Source: Siphonodentalium dalli (taxonomy: Eukaryota; Mollusca; Scaphopoda; Gadilida; Siphonodentaliidae). Taken from it: a stretch of DNA of 64,000 bases. The stretch lies in contig CP136066.1 of assembly GCA_032622095.1 (NCBI GenBank), positions 227,174,961 through 227,238,960 on the forward strand, in the 5' to 3' direction. A program made the position numbers and the translations under genes. The stretch's first letter is position 1; each line of letters opens with the position of its first letter. Of this stretch, positions 34,942 through 45,715 are shown in pieces. The notes beneath the pieces were generated by a model. It was not told the origin of the DNA. It made no database searches and saw nothing but the letters and a program-made list of their open reading frames with translations.

Positions 34942-36466
34942 TTTAGAATGAACGTTCAAATGAGTTTTACACTTTAAACACTAATTGTATTCATTGTTTT
35001 TTACTAGTTGTGCCAAAAAATATTTAAAGGTACGGTTGGCCTTGGCGGTGGGTATCCTGTGAAAATATTTCCACCCGTCAAAAACCGCCACAAACAGAAA
35101 GAACATCAAAATGTGGACAGACTTTGTCCGTATACAAATAAGAAATATCGCATAAACAGTATGTCATTGTCATATGTTTGACCATTGTTATGTAAACAAA
35201 AGCATAAAAGTTACTTTTCTGGTGTTTGTTTATATTATGATGGTAAACATAAAGAGCGTTATTTGTTTGTGAATTCCTGATATGGAACTAATAAAGAGCG
35301 TTTATGCCATTTGTGTATGATTAGCCAGTAGCATTGTGCTGTATTCTGTAACACAATCAGGCTCTTGCTTAGGTAAAATATATTAGGTCTTTATGATAAC
35401 ATGCTGTTTACGCGATGGTCATGGTATATATGAACGAAACTGTATGCGTTTTAATGTTTTTTTGTTTACGGTGATTGGAAGAAATATGAATATTTTCGAC
35501 AACCAAGGCCTCACGTGCCTTTAAAATGGACACAAACACCCACAAAACAGTCCAAAATGGAACATTTTTGAAAAGACTAAACACTAAGGCCATAAAGTTC
35601 ATTTCTGCCCATACGTGTTCAGCAATTCCAGCAAAACGTATTTAACCTAGTATATTTAAGAGGTTATAAAAAAAACAGGGCATATGGATATCAATTTATT
35701 GAGTGGTATTTCATCACACCAGTTCTGTGTCAGAGGCAAATTTGGCTTAGTCCATCCAATGGAACACACATTTTGTTTGAGAATACTTTTGTCTTCTCGA
35801 TCATATATTTATAAAAATAATCATTTTGTGTGCACAATATAGTGAGGGAACGAATACGACAGTATTCTTCATTGTTCTCTGGTTTTTAAACATAAAATTT
35901 GTATTTTAGCTAATTCTTATATATTGAGGCTCTGAAATTAGACAAACTCCCAATATTGGAGGCACATAACCTGATAAATACTCAACGTATCTGTAAAATA
36001 ATTTCTGTTTTCTGTAATCAGAATTGTGTACTCAATAACATTCATATATAATTGGAAGGACTTGTGAAATGGAGTTTTTTATAAACATCCTTGAAAAGCA
36101 AGTATTTTACCAAATTTATTTCACAATATTTTTCAATTTCGCCTATCTTTATCCTTTTTGGTTTGTTAGTATGTTGTTTATAATGGGTTAATAAACTTAT
36201 ACATGCTGAGAAACATTGTGTTGCAATTATTTTGAGGTTTAGGACTTTTTCTCATAAATGCACTGGACTAAAATCAACCGCTTTGAGCACGATGTCTGGG
36301 TCACAAAAACCCGCCATTTGCATGGAACAGAAAAGAGCCTTCCTTGTTTGTCTATTCCTGATATGGTTGAAATAAAGAGCGCTTGTTTCACTTCTGTGCG
36401 TACAAATTTAAAACAGTTTGAAAATGGCTCTGAACACAGGGGGTGCAGAATTGTTCCAGACACAAG
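34942..36466. other. Non-coding region
   Basis: AT-rich; no gene, array or inverted structure recognised. Confidence 0.45.
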
Positions 36467-36636
36467 GCGGGGGTGGGTGGGTATGTCGGGGCTGAAAATA
36501 ATGAGTAATGCTGAGTAAAGCATTTTTTCCCTACACTGTAATTTACTCATGCATGAATAAATTACAGTGTAGGGAAAAAATGCTTTACTCAGCATTACTC
36601 ATTATTTCCAGCCCCGACATACCCACCCACCCCCGC
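36467..36636. repeat. Near-perfect 170-bp palindrome
   Basis: Arms of 85 bp meet at CATGCATG (centre 36551/36552). Only about two mismatches were seen (the third base of 'gaaaat' against 'atttcc', and one near the centre). The outer ends are GCGGGGGTGGGTGGG and its complement. There is essentially no spacer. The mirrored ORF pair at 36239-36595 and 36508-36837 shares an identical N-terminus because both start in these arms. Confidence 0.92.
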
Positions 36637-36692
36637 AAAATTCCTGCGTTGAAAGCACATCACGCAATTGTTACCAAGCCTATTAATAGCGT

Positions 36693-37099
36693 GCCTGTCA
36701 TTTGCAGAATGAGGTCCCCAGAGGGTGAATTTAGTGATGCTATCCCGCACAGCGGGCTAGCATCACCAAATTACCCTCTGGGGACCTCATTCTGCTTAGG
36801 CCTCATCTTCTGGGAAGTATCTACAGTATCAAATTAACATTGTTTTTAGTTTTCCCTTCTGGGAAGTTTCTATATCCCCTAATTTGCAGCAGATAAAGTG
36901 CATAACCGAGGTGCCCAATGGGTGAACATCACCAACTTCAACTAGGGAACTTCAATCTGATCCAAGGTCTACCATAGCAGTTGAGGGCTTAAGCAGAATG
37001 AGGTTCCCATGGGGTGAATTTAGTGATGCTAGCCCGCTGTGTGGGACAGCGTCACTAAATTCACCCTCTGGGAACCTCATTCTGCAAATGACAGACATG
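36693..37099. mobile_element. 405-bp double-hairpin element, copy 1
   Basis: The outer inverted ends are CTGTCATTTGCAGAATGAGG and its complement (37075-37099). The interior is two hairpins (36704-36795 and 36993-37085) whose arms share 'gggtgaatttagtgatgct', separated by a common spacer. A second copy lies at 48919-49276. Non-autonomous; class unknown. Confidence 0.7.
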
Positions 37100-38530
37100 C
37101 TATTTGCAGGCTTGATTGAAACCATATAATAGTTACCAGCTTCATTTCAAACTTTCGGCAAGTAGGTATTTATTGTATTGTGTCGTCTGCACGTGGTGAC
37201 TAGTAAACCAACAGCCTTTTAAAGAAACCAATACATTGAGCATTGTTATAAACTATCATAGCCGAGATCAGATGATGTAGCATATCAATTTCGTTTCGGT
37301 GAATGAATGATATTGTATTGAAAAAGATTAAGTTTCATCTCGTCTTCTATGTTTTTTTTTGCATTAGTGTTACGGCTTTTAGAAAACAGACCTTAATGCC
37401 GATCTTTATTTCCATCTTGTATATTATATGGTTTTTTTGCTCATTAAACACAAGAGTCGATTATTTTGTTGGTGGTTGATCAACGAATAACAGGCCCCCA
37501 CGAATTAAAAGGATTTTACGGTATATTTTTGCATTATTTTGTTAGTGTACTACAGCTGTTAAGAACGCGGGCTAATTGTAATATGGGTCTAAAGCAATAT
37601 TATGTCGGCATGATCGTGTCACATTCAGATTCAGATTCATTTCAATTATTCTACCAAATACACGGTTTTAAGAATATATATAAATATGCATAAACATATC
37701 ATTGCTCGCAACCTCAGACGATCAAGAGAAGATAATAATTACACAGATCACAATTACACAGATCATAATTAACACATGATAATAATTACACAGGAGAGCA
37801 ATTCCATTCATGTGGCAAATAAATGTACGCAAGTTCCTAATGCTATTTGGTTTGCTATTGGAAAGAAGAATGGTAAATATTATGGAAGTTCCAATAAGAT
37901 TTTTTGATGTACCTTTTTCTGTTTTGTGGTATTCATCATCAATAACATTCATTTCACAAAACGTGCATTTGCGCTCATATATACTGTGGAGTTTTGTTCC
38001 ATCGCCCGATCTCTATTGGCAAATAATGGTTCGCCGTTCTAAATCGGATTAGAGTTCTTATATGTTAGAGACAAATGATTCCATTCAAAATGTTGACTTC
38101 AGAATCCTATTTGCTTTTCCTTTCCCTGAGTTACTCATAGCGTAATGCCACTCTTGGACAAATTGATCTCTAGAATTTCGTCTATATTTATTCAACAATT
38201 TATTTTTGTCAATACCGAGTTTGTTGTATATGTCATATGAACGTCATACCCGCGTCATCAAGATGCTTTTTTATTGTGTTTACCCATGACAATTTAATCG
38301 GCGATTATTTATAAGACGAAAAGGCTAGCTTATACGTTGCTACATAATGAACTCCCGATTCCATTCACTAGTCGTGTCCAATATGCAATCGCTCTTGTCT
38401 TAATTTCCAATGGCAACGGGTATCGACCCAATTCACCATTCACCAATTAACTTGGTGTGGTGAGCTTCATTTGTAGAAGGAGTTTACAAAATGTAATATG
38501 TACATCTTCAGTAATTGAGTTATCTCCTAT
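37100..38530. other. Non-coding region
   Basis: No gene recognised; the frames at 37466-37693 and 37810-38052 lack family features. A tandem 'cacagatcataattac' motif occurs at 37739-37790. Confidence 0.4.
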
Positions 38531-38534
38531 ACCC

Positions 38535-38690
38535 AGGGGGGGGGGGGGCCGGAAAATATTTCCAGACACGTATGCTACTTTTTTGCCGATGACCACTTTT
38601 TGGACCCACCCACCCCGACCCCAAAGCTTTTACCATTTCATAGAGTTTTTTCCAGCCATGTTTTGACACCCACCCCCTGTGCAAACATAC
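38535..38690. repeat. Small G/C-run dispersed element
   Basis: It begins with 'ccaggggggggg' and ends with 'cacccaccccctg', with 'ccagacacgtatgct' inside. Same family as 10.9-11.5, 41.12, 42.8 and 56.45 kb. The CCAGGGGG/CCCCCTG ends suggest short TIRs. Confidence 0.5.
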
Positions 38691-39083
38691 ATTTAAAAAC
38701 ATCATATAAAAATTACTAGATTTACATTAATCTTTTCCTAACTTGATCATCAAAAAGCCGGCAAGAATTTATCTGCGCCTAACTTTACCCTTTATATAAC
38801 TGTATGACTGACACTCATCATTAAATGCACAAACGTTGTGTCGCCCAAATAGCCAACGGAAAAACAAAACTATTTATCGCTTTACAAAAACTACACAAAA
38901 AAACAACTATGATTCAAACATGATTTTATTAATGTCGCCAGTGAGAAAGTATAGCGGCAGCCCGAGTGAAATTCACTTGGGAGCGTGCAAAAGTGAGTGC
39001 AATGATATAATATGTATCAATGTATCGTTAATGTAATGCAATGCCTGTGTGTATGTCTGTCTCATGTTTTGTTGTTATATCTA

Positions 39084-39120
39084 CTTCACCAATAAAAAAA
39101 TAAAATAAAATAAAATAAAT
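39084..39120 (+). repeat. (AATAAA)n tail, likely LINE/SINE 3' end
   Basis: 'caataaaaaaataaaataaaa' and following repeats at 39090-39119 close a roughly 200-bp non-coding segment. They directly abut a truncated transposon copy, consistent with a retroelement that inserted there and removed its left part. Confidence 0.5.
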
Positions 39121-39128
39121 TAATTGAG

Positions 39129-39423
39129 TTCTAGGAAGGAGACGTCAATTCTTTGGATATAGGGATGCTGATAATATGTAATTAGGGATTATCATTGTTG
39201 AATACTCACAGTTGACTGTTGAGAACTCAGGCTAATTAAAACAGGTTATAATTAGCCCAATGCTCCTCTTGTGTTGCTAGGTGATACACCAGATCATGCC
39301 AATCGTTTATGGGTAGGTTAGATAGTATAGTCACAATTATGCTTAAGCGTAAATGCCCTATTTGTGCTTAAGCACAATATGTGGTACGCAATTCATTATT
39401 AAATGTGAATTTGGCCTCCCATA
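39129..39423. mobile_element. Truncated right end of the 5567-6896 element
   Basis: It matches 6463-6896 with internal deletions: 'tcaattctttggata', 'agggatgctgataatatg', a short TTAAGC palindrome set, and the right TIR ending GGCCTCCCATA. The left part is missing. Confidence 0.8.
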
Positions 39424-39494
39424 CATGCACGCGTCCTACCATCGGAACCCGCAGGTTTAAAAATACATTATAAAATGTAGGCTATACCTTCGAG

Positions 39495-39982
39495 TTAAAG
39501 GTACTCAATCCGATAAAACTCCTCTCAATTACTATTTCAATGGCTTCGGGGGTCAAAAATATTTTATTCGAGTCGATGAAGCCACCCTTCAAAGCTCAGA
39601 TTTTTTAGATATCGATTTTAGAAATCTATTATTTTTCATTATCGGGAATACTTTCTGGCCCAGAACGCAGTCAAAATTGCGTTATTATTACCACTTGATT
39701 TTAAAGTTATCCATCCTTGTCTGTTTGAATAGTGTTTGGTGTACACATCTCGAGCAGATTACGGCAGTTGATGGCAATTATTAGTACTCATCTCGAGCAA
39801 ATAACAAATTTCAAAAATCAATATGTAATAACTCTGAGCTTTGTTTGATGGGTTCCTCGACTCGAATGAAATATTTTTTACCCCAAATGCCAAAGAAATA
39901 GTAATATAGGACCCTCTGATCGGATTGTTGTTGTTGGAATCTGTTGAGATGGGGACCCTCTGATCGGATTGAGTACCTTTAA
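39495..39982. mobile_element. 480-bp TTAA MITE, copy A
   Basis: The element is 39499-39978 with TIR AGGTACTCAATCCGAT, flanked by TTAA at 39495-39498 and 39979-39982. It is the inverted relative of copy B at 49975-50453 (479 bp) over its whole length. TTAA duplication points to piggyBac-type mobilisation; the interior has no coding capacity. Confidence 0.9.
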
Positions 39983-40406
39983 CTGTATATAAGAAATGAA
40001 ATTGGAATAACGATAGGTGTTAGTGAGCTAGACAGCAAGTATTCCGCTGACTAAAAGTTAACTGTATATCATGTATGTTCTGTGGTGGTGATGCCAGTGG
40101 GAGGGATGTGCATGACATCTCTTTTGTCACATATGAGATAATTGTGTTATCCACACACAAGTCTAGGTATGTTACATGTTTTTTCTTTATACATCAGTGT
40201 ATACATCAGTGTTTAATGTCCATGTTTTACCAGATTTGACATTAAATTTATTTCTTTAAAGTTATCCTTATTTGATGTTAATTACATAGAATGGCCCTAT
40301 AGCGTGTTTAGTGTTGCTGCAGTTCCTTATTATTGATTTCTTAGTGTTACAAACCAGTACAAACTAGTACAAATCCATCAGAAGGTGTGAAGGAAAAAAC
40401 AAATTG

Positions 40407-40833
40407 TCACGGAAAAAATTGCTTTGGACTTATTTTGACACCCACACCCTCCGCATACGTGTCGGAAATATCCCCCCCCCCCGCTATACCCCAAATTCCA
40501 CACCCGGATAACAAGATAGGCACAACTAGGGTGTCGAATAATTTGACAAAGAAGTTTGTGAGGTCATTCACGTAAAGAAAAAAAAGAAATGGTGAGACAT
40601 TGTCTCCCTGTTTTAGACCAATATTGGAAGGGAATGACTCCGATGTTTGACCATTATACATTACTCTCGATTTTAGATCCGTGGACATATCTACTATGAT
40701 TCTATACATTTTCCCGGATATACTATTTATCAATATTTCTGCCACAAATCATTTCTATTGATCGTATCAAACGCCTTTTCAAGGTGTACAGATGCACAGA
40801 AAATCTTACGTTTTTTCATCTTGCAGAGTTCGG
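40407..40833 (-). pseudogene. LINE reverse-transcriptase fragment
   Basis: Minus-strand reading from 40833 gives TELCKMKKRKIFCASV, then KAFDTINRNDLW. After one frameshift it gives GKMYRIIVDMS, VMYNGQTSESFP and GLKQGDNVSPFLFFLYVNDL (to about 40550). These are RT motifs of the same family as 24.4 and 54.6 kb. The catalytic YADD is missing. Its upstream end stops exactly at the TAA next to the Harbinger-like TIR at 40837, so that element inserted into this LINE. Confidence 0.8.
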
Positions 40834-41034
40834 TAAAGGCCGCCGCACACGATGCGATATATATCGTACGACAAATATCGGGCACCGCTTAAGCTAGCCA
40901 CACATGCTTGCGTATGCGTTAGCGAAAACAATCGGATCCGTTCGTCGTGCGAAAGTACCCACACATGTTTGCGTTATCGTTCCGTTGGGGTCATGCGAAC
41001 ATTGTCCGATAGTGATCGTTTCAGTCACTTCACC

Positions 41035-41115
41035 ATGGATTTACAGGAGGAGGAATTGTTAGTGATTGTTGCTGTGTATCATTACCAAAGGAGGTTAAGA
41101 AATAAACGATCGTAA
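41035..41115 (+). pseudogene. N-terminal stub resembling PIF/Harbinger transposase
   Basis: A 26-residue frame starting MDLQEEELL and ending RRLRNKRS before TAA. It has a strong start context (CACCATGG). An acidic leader followed by an aliphatic stretch and an Arg-rich run is how many animal Harbinger transposases begin. It lies 175 bp inside the TIR and in the right orientation. Everything after it is replaced by the G/C-run repeat at 41120. Too short to be sure. Confidence 0.45.
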
Positions 41116-41539
41116 TGCTCAGGGGGGTCTGGAAAAAAATATTTTTGCCCGACCCCGAGGGACCCACCACCCCATTTGTGCATTTTTTCCCCTCCAAATT
41201 TTTGGGACTCACCCCCTTTCTCATGTAAAATTAAGACTCAAGCAATAACATGCTTAATTGGTAAACACAGATCATAAAAACGAAATATAAACTATTTCCT
41301 GGTGTTTTCAGTATCTAACAACAATGATAAAGCATATAGTGTAGGTACACTTTATGTCACAAATCGTCCTAGACCCCATTATAGCCTTAATTAATATGTC
41401 GATTGTGTTGTATCTGACAGAGAACAATGATGAGTGTAAATAGTGGTAAACAGGTCAGGGGTTCTACAATTATTTATGCATGACCAAAGAACTCTTTAGC
41501 CTTATCCACCGGGGTGGGGTGGGAGAGGTTGGGTATACA

Positions 41540-41990
41540 CATAGATATATGGTTATTATACCCCCCGATATTAGTCGGCGGGTATATAGCTGACGTCTCG
41601 AGCCATCCGTGCGTCCGTCCGTACAAACATTTTGCATTATAACTCAAGAGTCGATTGTCATATGTTTATGCCGTATGGCATGGTGAAGGACCAGAAATGG
41701 GGAACGAATATGCATAATATCACGGGTTGTGAGCACCAATGCCTACCAGAGTTATGGGCCCTGTTCGACTTTATGAAATTCAGTCCGTACAATGTTTTTG
41801 CAATATAAGTTGAAGTGTCGGTTGTCGAATTTTGTGGTGATAGACCAGAATGATAGAGGAAGGATGTATGCACATACATATGTATTGCTGCATATCACAG
41901 GTTTCCCCTGTCAATGCATACCAGAGTTACCGGCCTTGTTCCATCCGTAAACACATTTTGCATTATTATAACTCAACCATATGTACATTT
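41540..41990 (+). repeat. Two-unit repeat (about 190 bp) of an unnamed family
   Basis: 'ccgtacaaacattttgcatta', then 'actcaagagtcg...ttgtc', then 'taccagagttaygggcc' occurs twice in direct orientation, with a third start at 41946. It is preceded by the hairpin CCGATATTAGTCGG (41563-41576) and a GTCCGTCCGT run. Confidence 0.6.
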
Positions 41991-43000
41991 GTGCACTAGA
42001 GTCTGCAGTATAGTTTCAGTCAGATTTTATTCTTGGTTTTACTATTAGTTTGAATTTTGAAGACATTGAAGAATGTCATTTCTCAATGCATCTGAATGCA
42101 TCACATTATTTAAGTTCATCTATTTGTAAGCGATAACAGTATACAATTAGTATTTTAGTTTAGTCTTGTTGAGCAGTAAAGATCCAAGATGAAGTTCGGA
42201 AATTCAATGAGAATAGCGCCACCTTCAGTTGGGATTGTCTGAGCATTAAACAGTAACGGTCATTCATAACCAATTCAGTTTTATTTGGATAAGTGTTGCA
42301 AATTGACATCACTTGCAATCAATCAAGATGAGAAATAACCAGAAGGAATGAATTTGATTACATGCCAGAACAAGACAGTATTTCAGACATTAGAAATTTA
42401 TGAGATACCCTTTTCAATTTCATGTTTAATATGCAACAATCAGGTTAATGATATCTAGTCATCATTGAGTATTCATTATGCAGTATCCAATTTGTGATAC
42501 AGTTTTATTTTATTTTATTACTTTTATGCAGGTAATACAACTGGGTAATATATTATTTGTGTTACTAAATATTTCTTCCGTTGATCATAAGTTTCCTGAA
42601 CGCTATTACGGTGGTCCACTGTGAAGTGGGCCGGGATCCTGTGAAATCCAGAATGTTGCTAAATCTGAGGCTAAAGAGTCTCTATAGCTCCTTATATAGC
42701 CCTATACCATCAAAGTTCAAACATGGTACTAACATGCTTACAAACAACATTACATGGTCAGTACTAGTAAATTGAAAAAACCCATTTTGGGAAAACATTT
42801 TCAGCCTCTGGACCACCACCCACCCCGGTCCTATATACGGATTTTTTTTGCAGACCCCCTCCCCCACTGATCTTCTCGGAAATATCCTGCCACGCATTAA
42901 ATGATTTATGGCTTTCGTGATATTCCACATGCTGGCACACATACAGATAGACCCGGATTTAACTAGAAAGGCACAAATCTTCCACTTCTTGTGGTGTTAT
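41991..43000. other. Non-coding interior of the Harbinger-like region
   Basis: AT-rich; nothing recognised except a small G/C-run element at 42780-42895 ('tttcagcctctggaccaccacccaccccgg'). Confidence 0.4.
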
Positions 43001-43871
43001 GGGAGTAGATCTAATTCGCGGCATGTTTTATTACTTTGAAAAATCGCGCCTTTTCCAGGATGACGTCATAAATAATTGGGAATTCCGCTGCGAACGCAAA
43101 CGGAGCGACGATTTCTATCGGATGGAAAATACGAGTATTTTCGGTCCGATAAAAATCGGAGGCATTCGGAGCGTCAGAATAGTTTCGCATCGGAACCGCA
43201 TGCATGTGTGGGTGCCCGTGCATTTCTACTTGATTTTCCATCCGACAATCGCATGCGATAAAAATAACGCAACGCACCATACGCATACGCAAGCATGTGT
43301 GGCTAGCTTTACGGGTCAGATCGCAGCGTGTGCGGTGGAAAATCGTACGACATTTTGTCGCACGATCGGCCCCGCAAGGAATCAAATAATTTTGATTTTC
43401 TACGATCGAGTCGTACGATTTATTCGAAGTAGCCAGTCAGATTCAACCATTAAGCTGATCACGCGGCGATCACATGTTTTCTTTCACAACAACATGGCGT
43501 CCATACCGTGACCTTCAAGTCAGAGTAGCGGGATATTTTGGACGGCGCAATACATTCATGCCTCCAGAATACAACTACAATTGAAACAGGTGCATGGACT
43601 GGACATCAGCAAATTGGTGTCAAAATAATATCTGATTGTGTGAATTCGTATACCACGTTAATAATACGGTAACCCATTGCAAAATGTTGCATTCACGAGA
43701 AAGTAAACAACCAGATCGCACGATCCGATCGCATCGTGTGCGGTGGTCTACCGTAAGAGATAAAAACAGAAGTCGCACGACTAAAATCGTACATTGTGCG
43801 CACACATATCTTACGTCGCAAGGGTGTGCGACAAATATCGTGCAACAAATATCGCATCGTGTGCAGCGGGC

Positions 43872-45380
43872 TTAAGGGCGCGTACACATGCAGCTGCAAG
43901 AAAATATCTGCAAGAAAATATCAGGTACAATTGTATACTCTGATATTTTCTTGCTGCAAAGATTACGCCCGTGAGAAAGCGACGGATTATATGGCGTTGA
44001 TTGAGCTCAATGTGACTAGCGTTAGTCGTGTTTGTTGAAGTGAATTACTGCGGACAAACAACCTATAGTCCATATATCAAATATTCATAGAGTTATAAAG
44101 TGTTATGGAAAATTTAAAATGCCACCTATTTTAACGAGAAAGGAACGCGCCCTCGTCGTTGGAGTAGAGATGTGTGTTCTTCATGAACACACGAAACGAC
44201 ATCTAAACAGGAGTTGGTAGGTTCGGCCCGGGGCCACATCCCACATGCCAGAAGAGCGAGGAGCCGCCAACAATTTCTTATTCGAAACGTACATACAGTC
44301 CAAATTAAAGTAAAACAACTAAATCAAGGCATGTGAGGTACCAAATATAAAGCATCCCCATACACACAGGAACGTGGCTAGAGGGTTTCCGTTGGGGGGG
44401 GGGTGTCCAACTTGGGAAATTCCAACTGCTCCCCCTTGAATCAGATCACACACAAGTTTTCCATAACTCCATTTGCACCACTTGCACCTCAGTGCATAAC
44501 TGATTTATGTCATTTTCGGCCCGGAGTGCGAAAATTTTGTAATCTTAACAAGAAAATAGCAAAATCCTACCATCTAGACTATCCTCAAGCATTCCTAGAT
44601 TTGGAAATTTCAAACCTGACACCCCACTTAGGTTGGAAAATTTACAACTGATGACAATTCCAATGATAATGTTGACCAAATGTATGACAATATTGTTTTC
44701 TTAAATTAACTAGCAGTTTTTTACTCTTGACTGGCCATGGGGGAGGGACCAGGACAAAAGCTTTCCAAGTGTTGGAAATTTCCAACCTGTCACCCCCCTG
44801 AGGTTGGAAAGTTTCCAACTGATAACCATTTCAGACCATATTTTTTAAACCAAAAATAGGAAAATATGCAAATATTGGTCCAAAAACAATTAATTCCCCC
44901 CAAGAATTTTTTTGAAAATTAAACTACAAGAACATTTTCAAACTATTGTTGGTGTGAAATTTCCAACTAATGTTTTGGCAGGTATGAAATTTCCAACAAA
45001 GTTGGGGGGGGGGGTGAGACACCCCAACACCCCCCCCCCCCCAACACCCTGTCGCCACGTCTCTGCACACACGTATATATATAATACATCAGCGGTTCTG
45101 ACAACCAATATAACATGGAAATACGTAGTATGTTGAAACAGACGATAATATTGATGGATCATAACTCGAGAGTTTGAATTGTTACAATCATATCTCCGCG
45201 AGATTAGTTAACGGATACCGATGGCCACCTATCAAGGTGAACACATATCACCAATTGGCGATACAATATCAGCGCGCTGCCTTCGTCTGATATTTTCCGG
45301 TATTATTTATTTCATTGGTCAAGTAAGTCACATGGGGCATACCTGATATTTTCTTGCTGGCCATGTGTACGCGCCCTTAG
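43872..45380. mobile_element. 1.5 kb TIR element abutting the Harbinger-like one
   Basis: Ends: GGGCGCGTACACATG at 43876 and CATGTGTACGCGCCC ending at 45376, followed inside by 'GCAAGAAAATATC' on both sides. Flanks are TTAA (43872-43875) and TTAG (45377-45380), so a TTAA or TTA duplication with one change is possible. The left flank overlaps the last base and TAA duplication of the preceding element. The interior has a small hairpin (43905-43960), 'ttggaaatttccaa' repeats (44600-45005) and a 33-codon plus-strand frame from 44119 (MPPILTRKERALV) with no assignable function. Confidence 0.65.
44600..45005. repeat. Diffuse TTGGAAATTTCCAA palindrome repeats
   Basis: TTGGAAATTTCCAA-like palindromes occur at about 44604, 44773, 44806, 44955 and 44988, within duplicated text ('ccaacctgwcacccc...gaggttggaaa'). 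Followed by runs of G and C (45004-45045). Confidence 0.55.
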
Positions 45381-45715
45381 TGATATGTCACCAATAAGTA
45401 GCTTGTGGTGGTTTTTCCGTATTGAGTTAATAATAATAATATATATAATTGTATAGATAAGGACTCACCTGGCCACAAAACACTGGACTCATGCAACGCC
45501 GAAGATCTCCCTTGACATAAATTAAAAAATAGCTATCTTGCTACTTTCCTTTATATATACGCCTACATGTTCTGTGGGGATACATATACGCCTGCACACA
45601 ACCCTAAGATCATTCACGGGTATTGCATTTCAAATGATAAAGCTAAACAACATGTTTATGTCCAAAGCACTGACCCGCATCTTCTTTGATGCATAATGGT
45701 AAAGATGCGGGTAAA

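Larger units (their letters stand above)
40834..43875. mobile_element. PIF/Harbinger-like element, 24-bp TIRs and TAA duplication
   Basis: The TIRs are at 40837-40860 and 43849-43872, matching at 22 of 24 (core GCACACGATGCGATAT). The flanks are TAA at 40834-40836 and 43873-43875, a 3-bp duplication typical of PIF/Harbinger. A truncated transposase-like N-terminus lies at 41035-41115. The interior (3.0 kb) has other repeats at 41120, 41540 and 42780, plus more CGCACACG/CGATCGCA-type sub-terminal repeats at 43310 and 43720. It is therefore a decayed or multiply invaded copy. Confidence 0.8.

Noticed and set aside
36239-36837. Pair of ORFs with an identical N-terminus on opposite strands
   Set aside because: Identity arises because both begin in the arms of the 170-bp palindrome.
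43076-44038. Overlapping ORFs 60-170 residues in 43.0-44.0 kb
   Set aside because: They lie in sub-terminal inverted repeats of Harbinger-like elements, open on both strands, with no recognisable transposase residues.
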